Made by a program: the position numbers and the translations under genes | Notes under the pieces: generated by a model | Seen by the model: only the letters and a program-made list of their open reading frames with translations | What the model was told of the DNA's origin: nothing | Databases searched by the model: none | In this document: positions 11,257 to 25,390 of the stretch, piece after piece | Layout: each line of letters opens with the position of its first letter | How positions within the stretch are numbered: position 1 is the stretch's first letter | Origin: Paramecium sonneborni | Taxonomy: Eukaryota > Ciliophora > Oligohymenophorea > Peniculida > Parameciidae | Length of the DNA stretch: 64,000 nucleotides | NCBI GenBank assembly: GCA_905182985.1 | Contig: CAJJDN010000124.1 | Coordinates: 62,001-126,000 of the forward strand | Direction of reading: 5' to 3'

Positions 11257-12816
11257 ATGAAATCTATATTTGTGATTTCTTTATTGATATATTTGATAGC
11301 CTCATAAGAGAACTGTAGATTTGCATTTGAGTACACTTAAAAAGAATTATAATCTGATCCAAAGAAAATATAAGAGTTTCTTTAAAAAGTGATGAAATGG
11401 GAATCAAATTTTGCAAAGAATTTGGGAATTGATAAAAAATCAGGTTTAACATTAGATGGATAACAATTGGATGTAAATAGTGGTATGCCTTATGGTGCAG
11501 CCCATCAATTTACAGCTTCCTCTAAGGAATCAATTCATTTGGCATTACTTGGATTAGCTTTATCAAATAATGCATATGCTAGTTAGATTTACACAGAAGA
11601 GGAAGCATTAGACTTATTGAATAGAAAGATTAATACATATGAATAATTTGATAAAGAATATCCAGGTTATGGAGGATTCTTACCATGGGTGGCAGTGAAT
11701 GATGGAATAGTTACTCCAACTTGGGATTGGACTGATGGAGTACCTTCATTAGATAATGGTTAATTATTTTGGGCTGCATATGCAGTTGTATCTGTTTTAG
11801 AAACTTGGTATTCTGATCAAGATGATTTGATTGAAAGATATACAAGATTTTATTAAAAGATGGCTACTAATTCTATAACAATATTTTATGAGGGAAATGG
11901 ATTAATAAGAGCTGTTACTAGAATATAAGATATTAAGGCAAGTGTTGAAAATAATTAATATACAAATAGATAAACAGATTGTACTAATTTTAGAAGTCCT
12001 TGTTACTTAGATGATCCTTACGAAGGAGAATTATTTGCATGGATGATGTATTTTTATGCTCCATGGTAAGATTAAACAGAAAGAGAGAAAATTTGGGTTG
12101 CAAAAAGAGCTAAGTTATAAGTTGTCGATTATAAAGTAGCTGGATTAAATAAATACATCTCTGTTCAAAGAGGATGGTGGTTTTCAGCACATGAATAATG
12201 GAAGTATCTATTCTTACCTTATACTCATGATCAAATATAATTGAATTTATTAATAAATGCTGAAAAAGTTAGAACATGGGATGCTAGAAACAATGGTAAG
12301 CCTGGTATGTTTGCTTCCATCACCAGTAATATTACAAGAAATGAAGATCCTGTTGATTATTATAGTGCATGTGGAATTGCTGAAGTCTCTTTTATTCCTG
12401 TTGCCTATAGACATTTAGTGACACCCTATTCGACAATGACTATGTTTTTGGCTAATTAAGAAGTTGCTGTCTCATGGTATCATAACATGATATCAGGACC
12501 AGCTGGATAGAATGTCTTTGGAAGTACAGAAGGAGTGGTTGTTGATGGAACTTCAGTAGCACCCTTCGTTACTTGGGATAGTAAAATGACCACAGTTCTA
12601 GGAATGGCAGGAGGCATCTTTGATTATACAGCCAAGAAATTGAATTCTGAAGGAAATTACAATTAATTCCTCAAAGTTTTGAATCGAGAATGGCAACAAT
12701 CATTCTCCAATCTTAAAGGTGCTGATGTTCCTTTTGCTTATCCAAATGTCACCTTCCCAGAAATGAGAAAGGATTTCACAACTTGTACAAGAAAAACATA
12801 ATTGATTGAACAATGA
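11257..12816 (+). CDS. Secreted glycoside-hydrolase-like protein
   Basis: One intronless frame of 519 codons plus TGA. The start gives a clear signal peptide (MKSIFVISLLIYLIASQ), so the protein enters the secretory route. The mature part is rich in Trp, Tyr and Gly, typical of carbohydrate-active enzymes: YGGFLPWVAVNDG, TPTWDWTDGVPSLDNGQLFW, CYLDDPYEGELFAWMMYFY, QRGWWFSAHEQWKYLFLPY and YSACGIAEVSFIPVAY. The length and helix-plus-aromatic-loop pattern fit an (alpha/alpha)6-barrel glycosidase, possibly of the beta-1,2-glucanase type (GH162/GH144), but that is a guess from memory. Several acidic residues in these blocks could be catalytic. GC is higher here and Gln codons are mixed CAA/TAA/TAG. 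A phagosomal or extracellular digestive role is inferred. Confidence 0.75.
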
Positions 12817-12824
12817 ATACACAT

Positions 12825-13474
12825 TCATTTATTCATATGTTTTAATAAATACATTTATTTTTTAAATTATTATAATGGATTGACATAATCTGTAACTACA
12901 GAGTGTAATGAAAATTTGAATGTATAATAGTTGTCTCTTTTTAATTTCAAAGTTTTCTGATCTATCCTGCTTTTTACTTGTGCTATAATTTTCAATATTT
13001 TATTGATTATTTTTTATTATTCCTTCTTAACCTCAAATATTGAACATAATAAATGGATAATCAAAGGATTACTAATATTATCCATCATATTGTTATTGAA
13101 ATCTTAGATTATTAGTGGATTTCTCTATTTTATAAGTTCAATAGATGTATTTTTATATCATCAACACTTGACATACTAATGGAATATGGATATCTTTTCT
13201 ATTTTTTGGAGATCTTCCTAATTAAAGAGCACCAGATAAAATTGATTATTTCTATTCTATAATACACTATTTATATTATTTTTGGTTCATTTTTCATATT
13301 GATTTATTCTTATATAATTAATTCATTTTTTTCCTTAAGATTACTATTAATATTATACAATTTTATTGTTTTAGTCACAAACTAATAGAAGATTTTTTTA
13401 ACATTAAGCTTAAAAAATGAACATAGTTTAAGCTAATTTGTATATTGGAGAATTAATATCTTAATTAGAAGCAT
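12825..13474 (-). pseudogene. Possible decayed or mis-spliced minus-strand gene
   Basis: Two open minus-strand frames overlap. The upstream one, from ATG 13472-13474 to TGA 13085-13087 (129 codons), gives a Lys/Ile-rich product with KKIFYQFVTKTIKLYN and MSSVDDIKIHLLNLQ. The downstream one ends at TGA 12825-12827 and contains NPLIIHLLCSIFEVKKEQQK and KTLKLKRDNYYTFKFSLHS. The only GT...AG pair that would join them in phase near the overlap is 41 nt and starts GTT, unlike other introns here. Either this is a frameshifted relic, two small genes, or noise. No function is recognised. Confidence 0.3.
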
Positions 13475-13952
13475 TAGATTAAGAAACAAATTAATTGAAT
13501 CTAATTTTGATTGATAATAGCTTATTAATTTTAATTCTAATAGTATGAAGCCTACTCAGATATCAAATCTTTAATTAATCTAGAATAGTTCCAATCAATA
13601 TAATTTTCTTTCTCATTCTCTTACTCTCTTTCCTTTATTCTTATTTTTTTTAAAAGAATTTTACAAATAATTGATTGAGATTGTATCCTTAATTTCTGTA
13701 TGTTTTGTCAATAGAATTTTTGCATTTTAAACATTTGAACCATTTGAGTTTGTCTCGAGCAATAAGTTTAGTATATATTATTCAAAATTATTTAGAATTG
13801 CTTTAAATTAGAAATCCTTATCATAATAAAAACCTTTCTAGAGACTTAACATAAAATTAATAAATCAAATTTCTTAAGTTAAAATCGTATATTATTTAAA
13901 AAATATGAAGAGTATTTTACTCATAAAAAAACTATAATTTTATAATATATAA
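13475..13952. other. Intergenic, AT-rich
   Basis: No gene seen on either strand. It presumably holds the promoter of the giant gene starting at 13953. Confidence 0.5.
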
Positions 13953-16900
13953 ATGATTAAAGAGGAAGATAAATTAAGTCGAGATGAAAGACGTCAAAGA
14001 AAATTTAATAACATCTTCAATATAATGAGCATTTATATAAAGTATCTACTGGGAGATGAAGTAAATGAAGATGAGCATAAGTAATTTTTAGAGTATAGCA
14101 AATTTAACATTTATAAAATTCATGGTAATCAATCAGAACATTACAAAATGCCTGAATAAGATTATATCAAAATGGTAATGAATGATCCAAGTCAATATTT
14201 AACAGAAAAAGATTATTGTATGGGTGATGTAGTTTTGTAATTTCCAAATCCTGATGAAATGCCCTATGCAACAATTTCATATGCTGAAGCTTCAGAGTTT
14301 CTGTAACAAGGAATCGGAACTCGATGTTCAATTGAATTCAAAACAGAATAATTAGATTATGAAATACTTTCAATGGCTTTTTAATATGCTTATTCATAAT
14401 TAGCGGATTCAAAATAAGATGATTTAAGTCCTCAAAAAATTGCTTATTCAAATCAATTTTCTACTCAAAATCTAATAGCTGCAATCAAATTATTCTTCAA
14501 AGAAGATGACTAATTGGTTATTCAAGGAGAACATGAAGAATTTGTTGAGATGGTTAGAAATAAAGTTATGAATAGTTTAAATAAAAACTTTAAAGTCAAT
14601 AAGAATAGAGAAAAAAGAAAGGGTTTTTCTACAATTCTTAAGAAAAAGATCTTAACAAGAGGCAAATTCCTTATTAAGACACTTGGAGGAATATAACGTA
14701 CTCATCATAAAGTAAAAGATTTTTATACTTTGGTTCGTAATTTGATTCTTTTAAGATTAAGTCAAAAAGGATTTAAAATGAGAACTTTTGTTTCATCAGA
14801 CCATTAATCAATCTTTGCAATATTATATTGTGCTGAAGCAAACATTTCTCTTGTAGCTTAATAAATCAAAATGAAAAAATTTCTTAATCTTGAATTTACT
14901 GACTTATTATCTTTAGAACCAATTGATTAAAATTATCGTCCTTTAAGATTAAATAATCGTCTTTGGAGAAATGATTTAGATGTGAATTAAAGTAGTTACT
15001 TTTAATATGTTAAACCTAAGATAATTAATTTACTTAAAAAAATTAATTTTAAGAAAATGGCTAAAGAATTACATATATAAAATCTTAATGATTAAATGTT
15101 TGATTATGGGTAAAGAGATCTAATAGGAGATGAGGAAGGTCCCTCAGATGAATTATGGGAAGCTTATTATGAATATTTGGTTTATTTAGAATAAAGAGTC
15201 ACTGAAGCAAGAGAAAAGTTTTATTTTAAATTAGATTTTGCTGTCTTAATGAATCCTTCTATTGCCAAAAAAAAAGAAAAAAAAGCTGAAGCTAAGATTA
15301 TTACTAAAGCCTAATTAAGAAGAGTCACAAAAAAGAACGATAAGAGTAAGATTGATATTAATCAATTAATTGATTTGAATGATTAAAATAGGACTATTAA
15401 ATAAGAATAATAGATTAAAAGATATTTCTCCTATTAAAGAAAAAAGTTTATTCCAAAAACTACTAAGAAATATTAAAATCTTAAATAATATAATGAAAAT
15501 CCTTTAATAATTTGTGAAACTTATCATAAAGATTTTAATTCTCTTCTACTTAAAATCCTACAAAATTTAGTTAGGAATTAATTAAATTTAGATATCAATG
15601 AAAATGAAACTAATGTTGAAACTTATTTGAAACAAATACAGCATTATTTTGATAATGAAGAAGATGCTGAAACTTTTTTGAGGAAACTTGTAGATTAGAA
15701 TGAAGATTCAGCAGAAAATAAATTAATAGATTAATTATGTATATAGATGAAAGAAATACCAGAAAAGGTAGAGTAAAAATAATTTACATTAACAAGAGAC
15801 AAGAATCCTGTTTATTATGAGTAAATGAAATAATAATTGATTGAATGTTTATTTTTATTTTACATGGAAAAAGAGGAAGATGTTTGGAAAGAATAAATAT
15901 AGGAAGAGAAGGATCAATTTTTAAATATGAAAAAAGTATTTAATTTGAAATGGAATTAAATATGTACTAAGTTTTTAAAAGAAAGACAGAGAGGACTTTT
16001 AGCATAGGCTTATGGAACAGCAATGAGAGATGGAATGTAAATAATAAATAATGCGAAAGGAAATTAATTAAAATGTATTTGGGATTTTTCATTTGGAGAA
16101 TTGTATAATATAGCAATTTCAAGTGAATTTACTATGTCAGGAAGAAGGTTTTCATATAAAAAGAAGAGTAGAATAAATACAATATGGAAGAAGTATTAAG
16201 TAAGTGAGAGTGGAAGAATATCATTATTTTCAATAATGGAGAGAATAAAATTAGCTAATTACTTAGTTAATTAAGCAATTAATATTCCTTATATATTTAA
16301 TAAGCAATATTTGAAATAGATATTTGGTTTAAATGATTAATATGAATTGAATGGATTGAGTAATAAAAGATTTTTTTAGAATGATCCTAAAGCATTTTCT
16401 TTGACGTTAAGTTCTTCAGATGCATTGGAATATATAAGATTATTATAGGAAAAGTTTATGATAGCAGAGAGTCTATTTGTAAAGCCAAAATTACATAATT
16501 TAGAAGAAGTTTGGAAAGTTAGATTAGGAGAGATATGGTATGTTCCATCAGATGAAGTAAGAGAGTATTATGGAGAAAAGATTGCTTTATATTTTACATT
16601 TTTAGGACATTATACGAAAAGTCTTCTTGTTCCAGGAATAGTTGGATTAATTTGTACAATAATCTAAAATTTAACTGAACCAAGAGTATCGATAGTAATT
16701 GCTATGATGTTTGGAATATTACATTCATCATTTTTAACATTAATGTTAGGTTCTTGGAAATTAAAAGAAAAATAAATAGTGGCACAATTTGCATAAAATA
16801 TTAAATAAGGAAATTAATAATAAGAATAAAGACCAGCATTTTTAGGAGAATATAGAAGAGATCCTTGTAATGATGAAGCTAATACATTATATTATCCATT

Positions 16901-19900
16901 ATCTAAGTTACTTATTCATATGATGAAAAATGGATTAATCTTAGGAATAGTATTCAGTGTTTATATAGCCAGTGTTATAGGCCTATTCTATATGACTAAA
17001 TTCTTTTATGAATATGATATATTTACTAGTTTAGAGAGATTAAACTTTCTTAAATTAGAAGTCAGTATCCCTTGTATTATCAATGTTATTATATTGAATA
17101 TATTCGAATATATTTATGAAGTTTTAGCAGAGAGTATGACAGATTAAGAAAATCATTAGACAGTTGCTGATTTCGAAGCTAATTTCATTATTAAAAAGTT
17201 TACACTTATGTTGCTCTCCTATTTTACTCCAATATTTATGATAGCCTTTCTAAATGAAGAACTTGGTATTGATTGTGCTTATGGTGATTGCAATCTTAAT
17301 GCTAAATATTATTTTACTAGTTTATTCATTATATTGTTTATTTTCAACATTAAGGAAGTTTTAGCACCAGTGATTAATAAACTATTTAATCGACTAAGTG
17401 AGGATCCATAATCAAGTGAAGATTATGGAATCATCAATTATTATATTGAAAAGGAAGCCTAAAAAGAAAGTTATTTCAAATCAGTTGATAGATATGGAAC
17501 AGTTGATGATTACATGGAAATTATTATTCAATCTGGATTATTAGGATTATTTGCACCCTTATTCCCTGCTTCTATGTTTATAGGATTTGTTTGGAATGCT
17601 TTAGAAATGCAAACTGATAAAATTAAATTAATTAAATATTCTCAAAGACCAGTACCTTTGGATGAATAAAGTATTGGTATCTGGAGTTTATTACTAGAAT
17701 TCTTAGCAAATTTCAGCATTATCTTTAACACAGGAGTTGTATTTCTTATGGGAAAGTTGCATCCTGACAGAAATGGTCCAACTCCTCCATTTATTAAGGA
17801 TGTGACAATGTTTTTGATAATTATATTAATAGCTTTTGCACTTAGATTCATATTAGAAGGATTAATACCAGAGGCAACTTATGAATTCATTTCTATAATG
17901 AAGAGGCAAAGTTATTTATTGAAATCGACTATAGAACATTTTAAGAAGAAGACTAGTAAGATGAAAAGACTTAGATCAGATCGAAATAATTTATCTAGAT
18001 ATGTGCTTTTTAAACCTTATGGAACAATTTTAAAAGCTGAGAAGAAACAGAGAATATAAATATAAGAGGAAGAAGAGGAGGATGATGATGAATCTTAGGC
18101 TGAAATAGTATAAAAATAGAAATAAGATGATTCATAAAGAGATGCAGTAATGCCAGAAATTCTTTTAGTTAAGAGAAAGTAAACAATATTGAGAAAGAAT
18201 ATTCACAATTTTGATTTTCCATATAAAAAGTTTGAGATTGCACATGCTTAGAAAGAGTTTGATGATAAAATAACTAGATTAAGGAGATTGTTAAGATTTT
18301 TTGAAAAGCATTATACACTTAAATGGTGTGAATAGAGATTATTGTATAGAAGAATACATTAGAGAAGGAGATACATTTTGTATAAATATTTGAACATTAG
18401 AAAACTAAAAGTGTTCATAGAGAGTTATAGATAATTGTTCAATAGATACAAGCGATTATAAGAAGATAAGAGAGAAGCTGGTTTATTGGAAGATAATAAT
18501 GATAGAGAATAGAAAACTGCAAGAATTAATTAGTTAGCAAAAAAGAAAGCAATTTAATAAGTAAAAAACGTGGTAATTTTGAAAAGTAAAGGAGTTTGGT
18601 TTGGTTAATTTAGAAGATAGGTTCCAATTTTAAGAGCAAAGGATATGATTGAACATCTTAAAAGATTAGATTAGAAACTTAGTAAATTGAAAATGAATCA
18701 AAGACTTATTCCAATATCAATGATAAAAATATCTAAAGATAAACTTATTAAAGAAAGACCTAGAATATTTGAAGAGATATCTTGTCTTGATATTACCAAA
18801 AGTAGTTCCTAAGAGATTCTCAAATTATTAATTCAATCTAGAGATTAATATGTATAGGTTAGTCCATACAAATCAGAATTAGTTAGAAGTATTGAGGAAT
18901 TGTATTCAATGAAAACAAGAAAGATTGAATAAATATAAAGTTAATTATATCATTAAGAAGTTCCAAATTACTTAAATTTAGACTAAGAAGAATTGAAATG
19001 TCTCTTTATCTAAAATCAAAAGGCAGAAATGCGAACATTAGATTTCTAGATGATTAAATTAATTGAAAAAGATAAATAAAAAGAAGTTTGGTTGATTCTT
19101 TAATAATATTAATTAAAAATACTTGAAGTCATTGAAATTGATTTACAACATAAGAATGTCTTATTTGAAGATCTTATATTATAAGAATTCACAATGTTTG
19201 ATTAATTTTACTTTCCAACAACTAAAGGAATCGTTGCTAAAATTCTAGATTCAAGATATGAATTATTAAATGGATGGACTTTATTCGATACAATAAAGTT
19301 TAGAAAATCAGTCAATATGACTTATAAAAAAAGAGAATTATTATTGTTCTTACTTAATTTATTGAACTCAATTTAAAATTGGAAGGAAAAAAGAGTAATC
19401 ACTCCTAAATCTATTTATGCTAATAGAAATAAAAATTAAATTGGATATACTTTCCATTGGATGATGTCTGGAAATAGAGACACAGATATAGAAAAATTGT
19501 TCGTTCCTAATGAAGAATCAAATAACAATCTATCTAAAATGGTTTATAATGCAGCCATGATTGTAGTTTATATGATGACATTAGGATAGATAGAAACAAA
19601 TAAAGATTATCTTATTGAACATTAAGCTAAATTAATGGATAAATATCCCATAGTTTTCACTATTATATAAGATATGTTATTATCTCAAAATCAAAGAAAA
19701 CCATATTCTTACTTTAAATAATTATGTAAAACTGAATGTGAAAATGAAGAATTGTTTCTAGAAAATGAACGTTTATCCTAGTAATTAATAGAGGATTCTA
19801 AAATCAGTGATATCAATTATTAAGATTTAAAGTTGTATGATTAAAATGAATTATCTAATCAATTAGAAACTTAAAAGCTACACCAAGTTTTATCTTAATA

Positions 19901-22900
19901 ATTATTTAAAATGGATATGTTGTATAAACTCAAATTATTTAAGTAATTCTAATAAGAACTAGCTATTTCAAATAATATTGCTGCAATCATTTATAATAAT
20001 GATTATTATATGAATCATATAGCTAAAAACTTTTCTTTCTATTGTGATAAAGCACATCATTAAAAAATAATGTTGGACTTCATTTCAATTGAATTTTACA
20101 AATAGCTTCACTCCTTTTTTCACAATCTTACTTTATAAGGCATATATTCCATCACCTATTAACCAAATTTAAGTGATATCTATCAATTCCTTAATAAAAT
20201 TGAGAGATACTCCTCTCCAAGCATTCTTGATGATTATGATTAATAAAGTGATAAATTATTAATCAGAAAGCGTTTGAGAGTGTAGAAGGATAATTATGAT
20301 GCATTACACATTAAATTAGAATAAATTAGATTAAAGTTTTTATTTTTATAAGCCTATGGAGAAATGTTTAAATAGAATTCATCTTATGCTAATGAATTAT
20401 TTAATAAAGCTTTGAAATTCTGTAAAAGTCCCTTAAGATAATTGATCATACATATTAATATTGGAAAAATATAAAAAGACAGATATTAATCCATTCAATA
20501 TCTTAGTAAGTTGGATTGTCAAGTTGATTATTACAGTTTTAAAATATGCAATTTATTAATAAAATTACACCTAGAAAATGAGTAATTTAATGAGGCTTTG
20601 AAGAAATGTCTCATTATTAAACCTTCAGATGATTAATGTTTATTTGAATAGTTAGTTTATTAAGAAACTTTGACACTCTAATCTTAAGTCTAATGGTGCT
20701 TAGATCATTATTAAAATAATTATGATTATCTTAATTATTGGATTCAAAAGTATAAATAAACATAAAGTAAACATAATGAATTAGCTTTGATTGGATTGTA
20801 AAATTTAGAGTGTTGTGTTAATCTATTATATTATAACTATAATACTCATTTGGTTGAAGATTATCTTTAAATTTTATATTAATACAATGACAAAAATCTA
20901 TTTCTCATAGATTATTTGTAATTTAAGTTGCTCTAAATTATTAATTTGTAATTAGGAGTGGTTAACTATGGGATAATAACATAATTTGATAAAAATTCAG
21001 AAGAAGGAGAACAAAGACTTTTACAAAAATCTTATTAGCATTTACCAAAATCATTTTCAAGATAGAATGATTATTTAAGTTAATTGTATTTTGAATTAGA
21101 ATGCAATCTATAAATGGATATGGATTATGATTTATATTTGGAAATAGAAGAATAAATGCTTAATAATAGATATCATTTCATCATAGCAAAATAACTATTT
21201 TCAAAGCAGAAATATTCATAAGCAAAATCTGTTTTTGATAATACAAAATGTAATATGGAAAGATTAATAGATGCATGGATAATGAAGAATAATAAAATGA
21301 TTGAATTATAACATGAGGTAAAGTTTTAATTGAATGATTTGTCATGGAAGAATTTATTTATAACATTTGTATTTGATTTAAATAATTTGTATGGATAATT
21401 GGTATGCAAATTGGCATTTAAATTGATAGAGATAGCATCTTAAAAACATGATTGTAGATAGCTATTTTAATAATTCAAGATTTTTTTTGTAAAACTATTA
21501 TTAGAGGAATATAAGGATAAGGAGAATAATGATTATATAGATAAGAATTTTGAAATAAAGTTCTTTATTTTGAGTACTTTGAATTAATATCTATAAGACT
21601 TATCATTAAGTCTTCTTTCTGAAATTTGTGATATAGAGGATAAAATAAAATAGAAAGAATTGATTGATTATAAAGATATATCAATACCAGTTGATAAAAG
21701 ATAGATGGAGAAGAAAAGTATTTGTTTGAATGATCTTTTTGTGGTACAATCTTAACTATTAGAAGAGAGTGGAGATCCAATAGCAGCATTAAAATGTTTA
21801 GATGTATAATATGCATTGATTTTATATGATGAGAGATATAGTAGGTAAGTTTAGTAGGTATTTTCATAAAAAATGGAGAATGATGATCCAAATTTATTGG
21901 GAGCCAAATGTAAAATAGCAATAATGAAACTATTTTTGAATATCTTTACATGTGGTGCATAACTGTTAAAAACAAGAAAGGCAGCTATGATGTCGTGTAT
22001 TGATATAGTGACAATTACAGCAGAATAAGCAAAATTAAAAATGAATGAATTTCCAACTACAAAAATAATATGGGATGATCATGCTTTAAATATATTGAAT
22101 TATGCTAAACCAAAATAATTAGAAGCCTTCTAAAAATATAAATTAATATATTATTAATGTGAGTGGAAACTATTAGAATATTATGCTTTAGTTGGAATGT
22201 ATAAGGAAGCTCATAATCAATTTTAAATGTTATATAATCATTATGTGAAATTAGGTAGTTAAGAAGATTATGCTCGAACATATTTTGAATATGCAATCGG
22301 TACTTACTTTTTACTTATCAGATAAACACATCGTGCTTCTCTTTTCTTTGAAAGAGCTGCTAGAAGATATTTAGGATAATAAATATTTTATGAAGATTTA
22401 AAATTGCCTATAATAAATGTAACAGGATAATTTCGTGATAAATTTACTAATGATAGTCTCATGATAGATTTATTGAATCAATTTAATCATTATTTTACTT
22501 TAAGATCTAGATGCAGAATCTATAAATATTATAGTAGAATGTATGAAAAAGATACCGATCTTCATCGACTATTTTAATCAATAATAAGAATTTTAGAAAA
22601 AATTCGTAAGACTATGGGAAGAAAGAGTGTACTCTATGTTGATGCACTGATGGTTTACTCTGAATTTATACTTCTACATAGAGAAAGAGGTTATAATGGA
22701 TTCTAAACATTTAAGATGGCATTTAAAAGTCAATATTTCTTTACAAGAAGAGAAGCTGAATTCTTTGAACCATATGTTTATAAATCACATCTCCCTTACA
22801 AATTTTATACTCCTGATGATATTGAAGAGAGATTAAGTGAAACACTTATCTCATAATGGGTTTTTGACTTGTTAGACCAATGTTATAGATTCTATAAAGA

Positions 22901-23630
22901 TTATTTCAATTCTGTAAATGTTACTGAACATTTTAGTATTGTCTATTGTGATATACTACAATATAGAATTGCCTTTATTGCTAGTAGACTATATCAAGCA
23001 TAAATAATGTTAGATAGAGCATTAATCAATCTTGAAAAAGTATCTATAATATTTATTCTTTAGTTATGTCCAACATTAGAACATCCTTATGGTGTTATGA
23101 TCTATGAAGGTTATGCTTTGCTTTGTGAAAATTTAGAAAGAGTTTAAGAAGATAACATTAAAATTATCTTAGAATGTCCTAGTCATAGTCTTTTTAACTC
23201 CTTGACTTATGAACAGAGATATAAAATTGCTGTCTAAATATACTTACGTAATGAATAATTAGGTAAATATTTTGATGATTACAAAAACAATGGTTTTGAA
23301 GTGTATTTGTTGTAAAAACTACAAAAATTTACTGATAAAAAATAATAAGAACGGACCTCAATGAAATAATAGAAATTGTCCAGAAAATAAACTTTTGTTC
23401 TTGATTTTGACACCTAAATGTAAATCAGATAGGGAGCTAAAAGAGAAGCATAATTGAACTAAGACAAAATTACAGACATCAAACTTAAAGTCGGAAACAC
23501 TGGGTACTATAGAAAAGCATACAGAATTTGTAAAGTCATTTTCAAAGAGTACAACGAACTTTATAAAAGAGTAGAAGATAAATTTATAGAATTAAGCAGA
23601 CAAGAAGAAAGAGAAAATAAAATAGATTGA
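13953..23630 (+). CDS. Giant anoctamin (TMEM16)-domain protein, 3225 residues
   Basis: A single frame of 3226 codons without any TGA until 23628-23630 and without introns. Residues about 1-850 are soluble, charged and Lys/Gln-rich. Residues about 850-1310 form an anoctamin-type membrane domain. It opens with VREYYGEKIALYFTFLGHYT, the family's N-terminal hallmark, followed by about ten hydrophobic segments. Near its end stand DYMEIIIQSGLLGLFAPLFP, LEMQTDKIKLIKYSQRPVP and SIGIWSLLLEFLAN, all typical of the last anoctamin helices. After an acidic patch (QEEEEEDDDES, about 1370) come about 1850 mostly helical residues; parts such as the stretches near nt 20330-20620 and 22140-22380 look like TPR-type hairpins (NELFNKALKFC, SLFFERAARRYLG). 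Anoctamins are Ca-activated ion channels or lipid scramblases and usually 700-1000 residues, so this is a striking enlargement. Channel or scramblase activity is inferred from the domain only. Confidence 0.88.
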
Positions 23631-23637
23631 TAATTAT

Positions 23638-25390
23638 ATGTTATATTATAAACCTAAACACTTAAAATCAGTTGTTCCTTCAATTTTTACAACTGAACCT
23701 CCAAGTGCAGCAGACTCCATTATTTTGGATTCTCGAATATTGAGTGAAGAAAAACTCAATCTCAATAGCAAGTTTGCTTTGCTTGATCAATTTAGCCATC
23801 GAGCCTTTGATATCAAAGAATATAATTTGACTCAAAGAGAGTTACCAAGCAGAAAAAAACATATCATATACAATAGTAAATTAGATGTTTGGGGTGAAAC
23901 AACTTTGACTCTTCTTCGGAATTAATTTTTATACACATCTCTAGATATACATGAAAAATATTCACCTGTAGTCTTATTCATCTACGTAAAAAAAGGTGAT
24001 CCAAATACCAAAATGCGATTATTTTGTTCAGTCAAATTTCAATAACCTAATCGTTTCAATGCAGAAATCGAAACCTATGGTCGTGTCCTAAAATATCACT
24101 CTAGAGAAGGCCCAACTTTTTTCGATCCTACATTGTACGTTGCCCTCTTAGCTCACAATGATGTTGTTATTACAATTAAAAATGAATTTGCTAAACCTCC
24201 ATTCCCCAGAAAAATACCTTAAATTAAAAAAAAAGATGAATCAAATCCGGAATTAGAAGAATTAGTTGAATAAATCATGAGAAAAAGAAAGTTGAGATAA
24301 AAATCTCTAAATTTCATTAATCTTAATAGATCCTTACTTCGAAAACAAAGAATTGAATCTCCATGCAATACTGAAAGATTAAAAGAAATTAAATTTAAAT
24401 AGACAATCATATAGAAAGAATAAAGTTTAAAAAGAATTGCCTAAATTGCTTTACACGATGTTGCAAAAGAAATAAAATAAAAATAAATGAACATACAATT
24501 TAAGTAAAGTTTTTTAACTACTATTAGATAAATGCATAAAGAGTGGATTTGTAAGAAATGGATTTAAGTAATCATTTTAATCAATTACATTGTACCATCA
24601 ATTAGTAGCTACATTAAAGTACAGAAACGTATTTCTGAAAAAAATATGAGAAAATAAATATTGACAATGTAATTCATCAAAAAAATTAAAAATAACATAT
24701 AAAATTAAGGACCAAAATTAAAATTAAGAACCTTGTTACTCTGTAAATTTAGTATGCAAATTTGCATTCATAGTTAAAAAGATAAAGTTAAAGCAAAGAG
24801 TAGCAATATTATCATTGAAATTTTAAGATAGAATATCAGAAGCTATTATACAGTTAAAAAAGGCTTACATACAGTTAATCTAAGTATCTAATATTTAATT
24901 TAATATAGTCAAAAAATGTATAAATATGTTAGTTCGACATAAGAATAAAAGATTGGAGTTTATGTAATAGATGAAAATCGCCATATTGCATTAATGTAAA
25001 TAAATCTATGGAGAGATTCTGAAGATGAAATAGTAGACATTTTAGTAATTGCCTTTGTAACAATAATAACAGTAGGAAAAGAATAAAAATAAAAGAGATC
25101 CACTACATTACTTAATTCATGATTAGTATAGAATTTATTATTATCATTTTAATAGATAATTTATAATGTTTATATATAAGAAATTATTTACTAATGTGTT
25201 ACAGAAATGGAATTAAGATTTTGAAGCTTTTCGAAAAGTATATCATGAAAGTCAGAAGAAAGGTTTAGCATTGTTGTTGAGACCATTACCACTAGAAATA
25301 CCAAAAGTAGAGATTATAAATAACCATATTGTGGAGGAATTGGATCGTAGAGGATTGATAAATTATTAATATTATCCGTTAAATTAATGA
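23638..25390 (+). CDS. Unknown basic helical protein, 576 residues
   Basis: Starts at ATG 23638, only 7 nt after the stop of the anoctamin gene. One intron, 24752-24773 (22 nt, GTA...TAG), restores the frame and leads to TGA 25388-25390. The first 185 residues look globular (SVVPSIFTTEPPSAADSI, VVLFIYVKKGDPNTKMRLF, GRVLKYHSREGPTFFDPTL). From about residue 190 on the protein is very basic and helical, with many Lys/Arg/Gln, a polyglutamine run (LPLQQQQQEK) and a final block VEELDRRGLINYQYYPLNQ. No membrane segment or catalytic motif is visible. The stop overlaps the next start (ATGA). A joined product with the next gene is possible if an atypical 23-nt GTT...AAG intron at 25379-25401 is used. 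Confidence 0.72.

Noticed and set aside
13053..13514. Plus-strand hydrophobic frame of 153 codons
   Set aside because: Low GC, Ile/Leu/Phe-rich composition expected from T-rich DNA, and better-balanced minus frames over the same bases.
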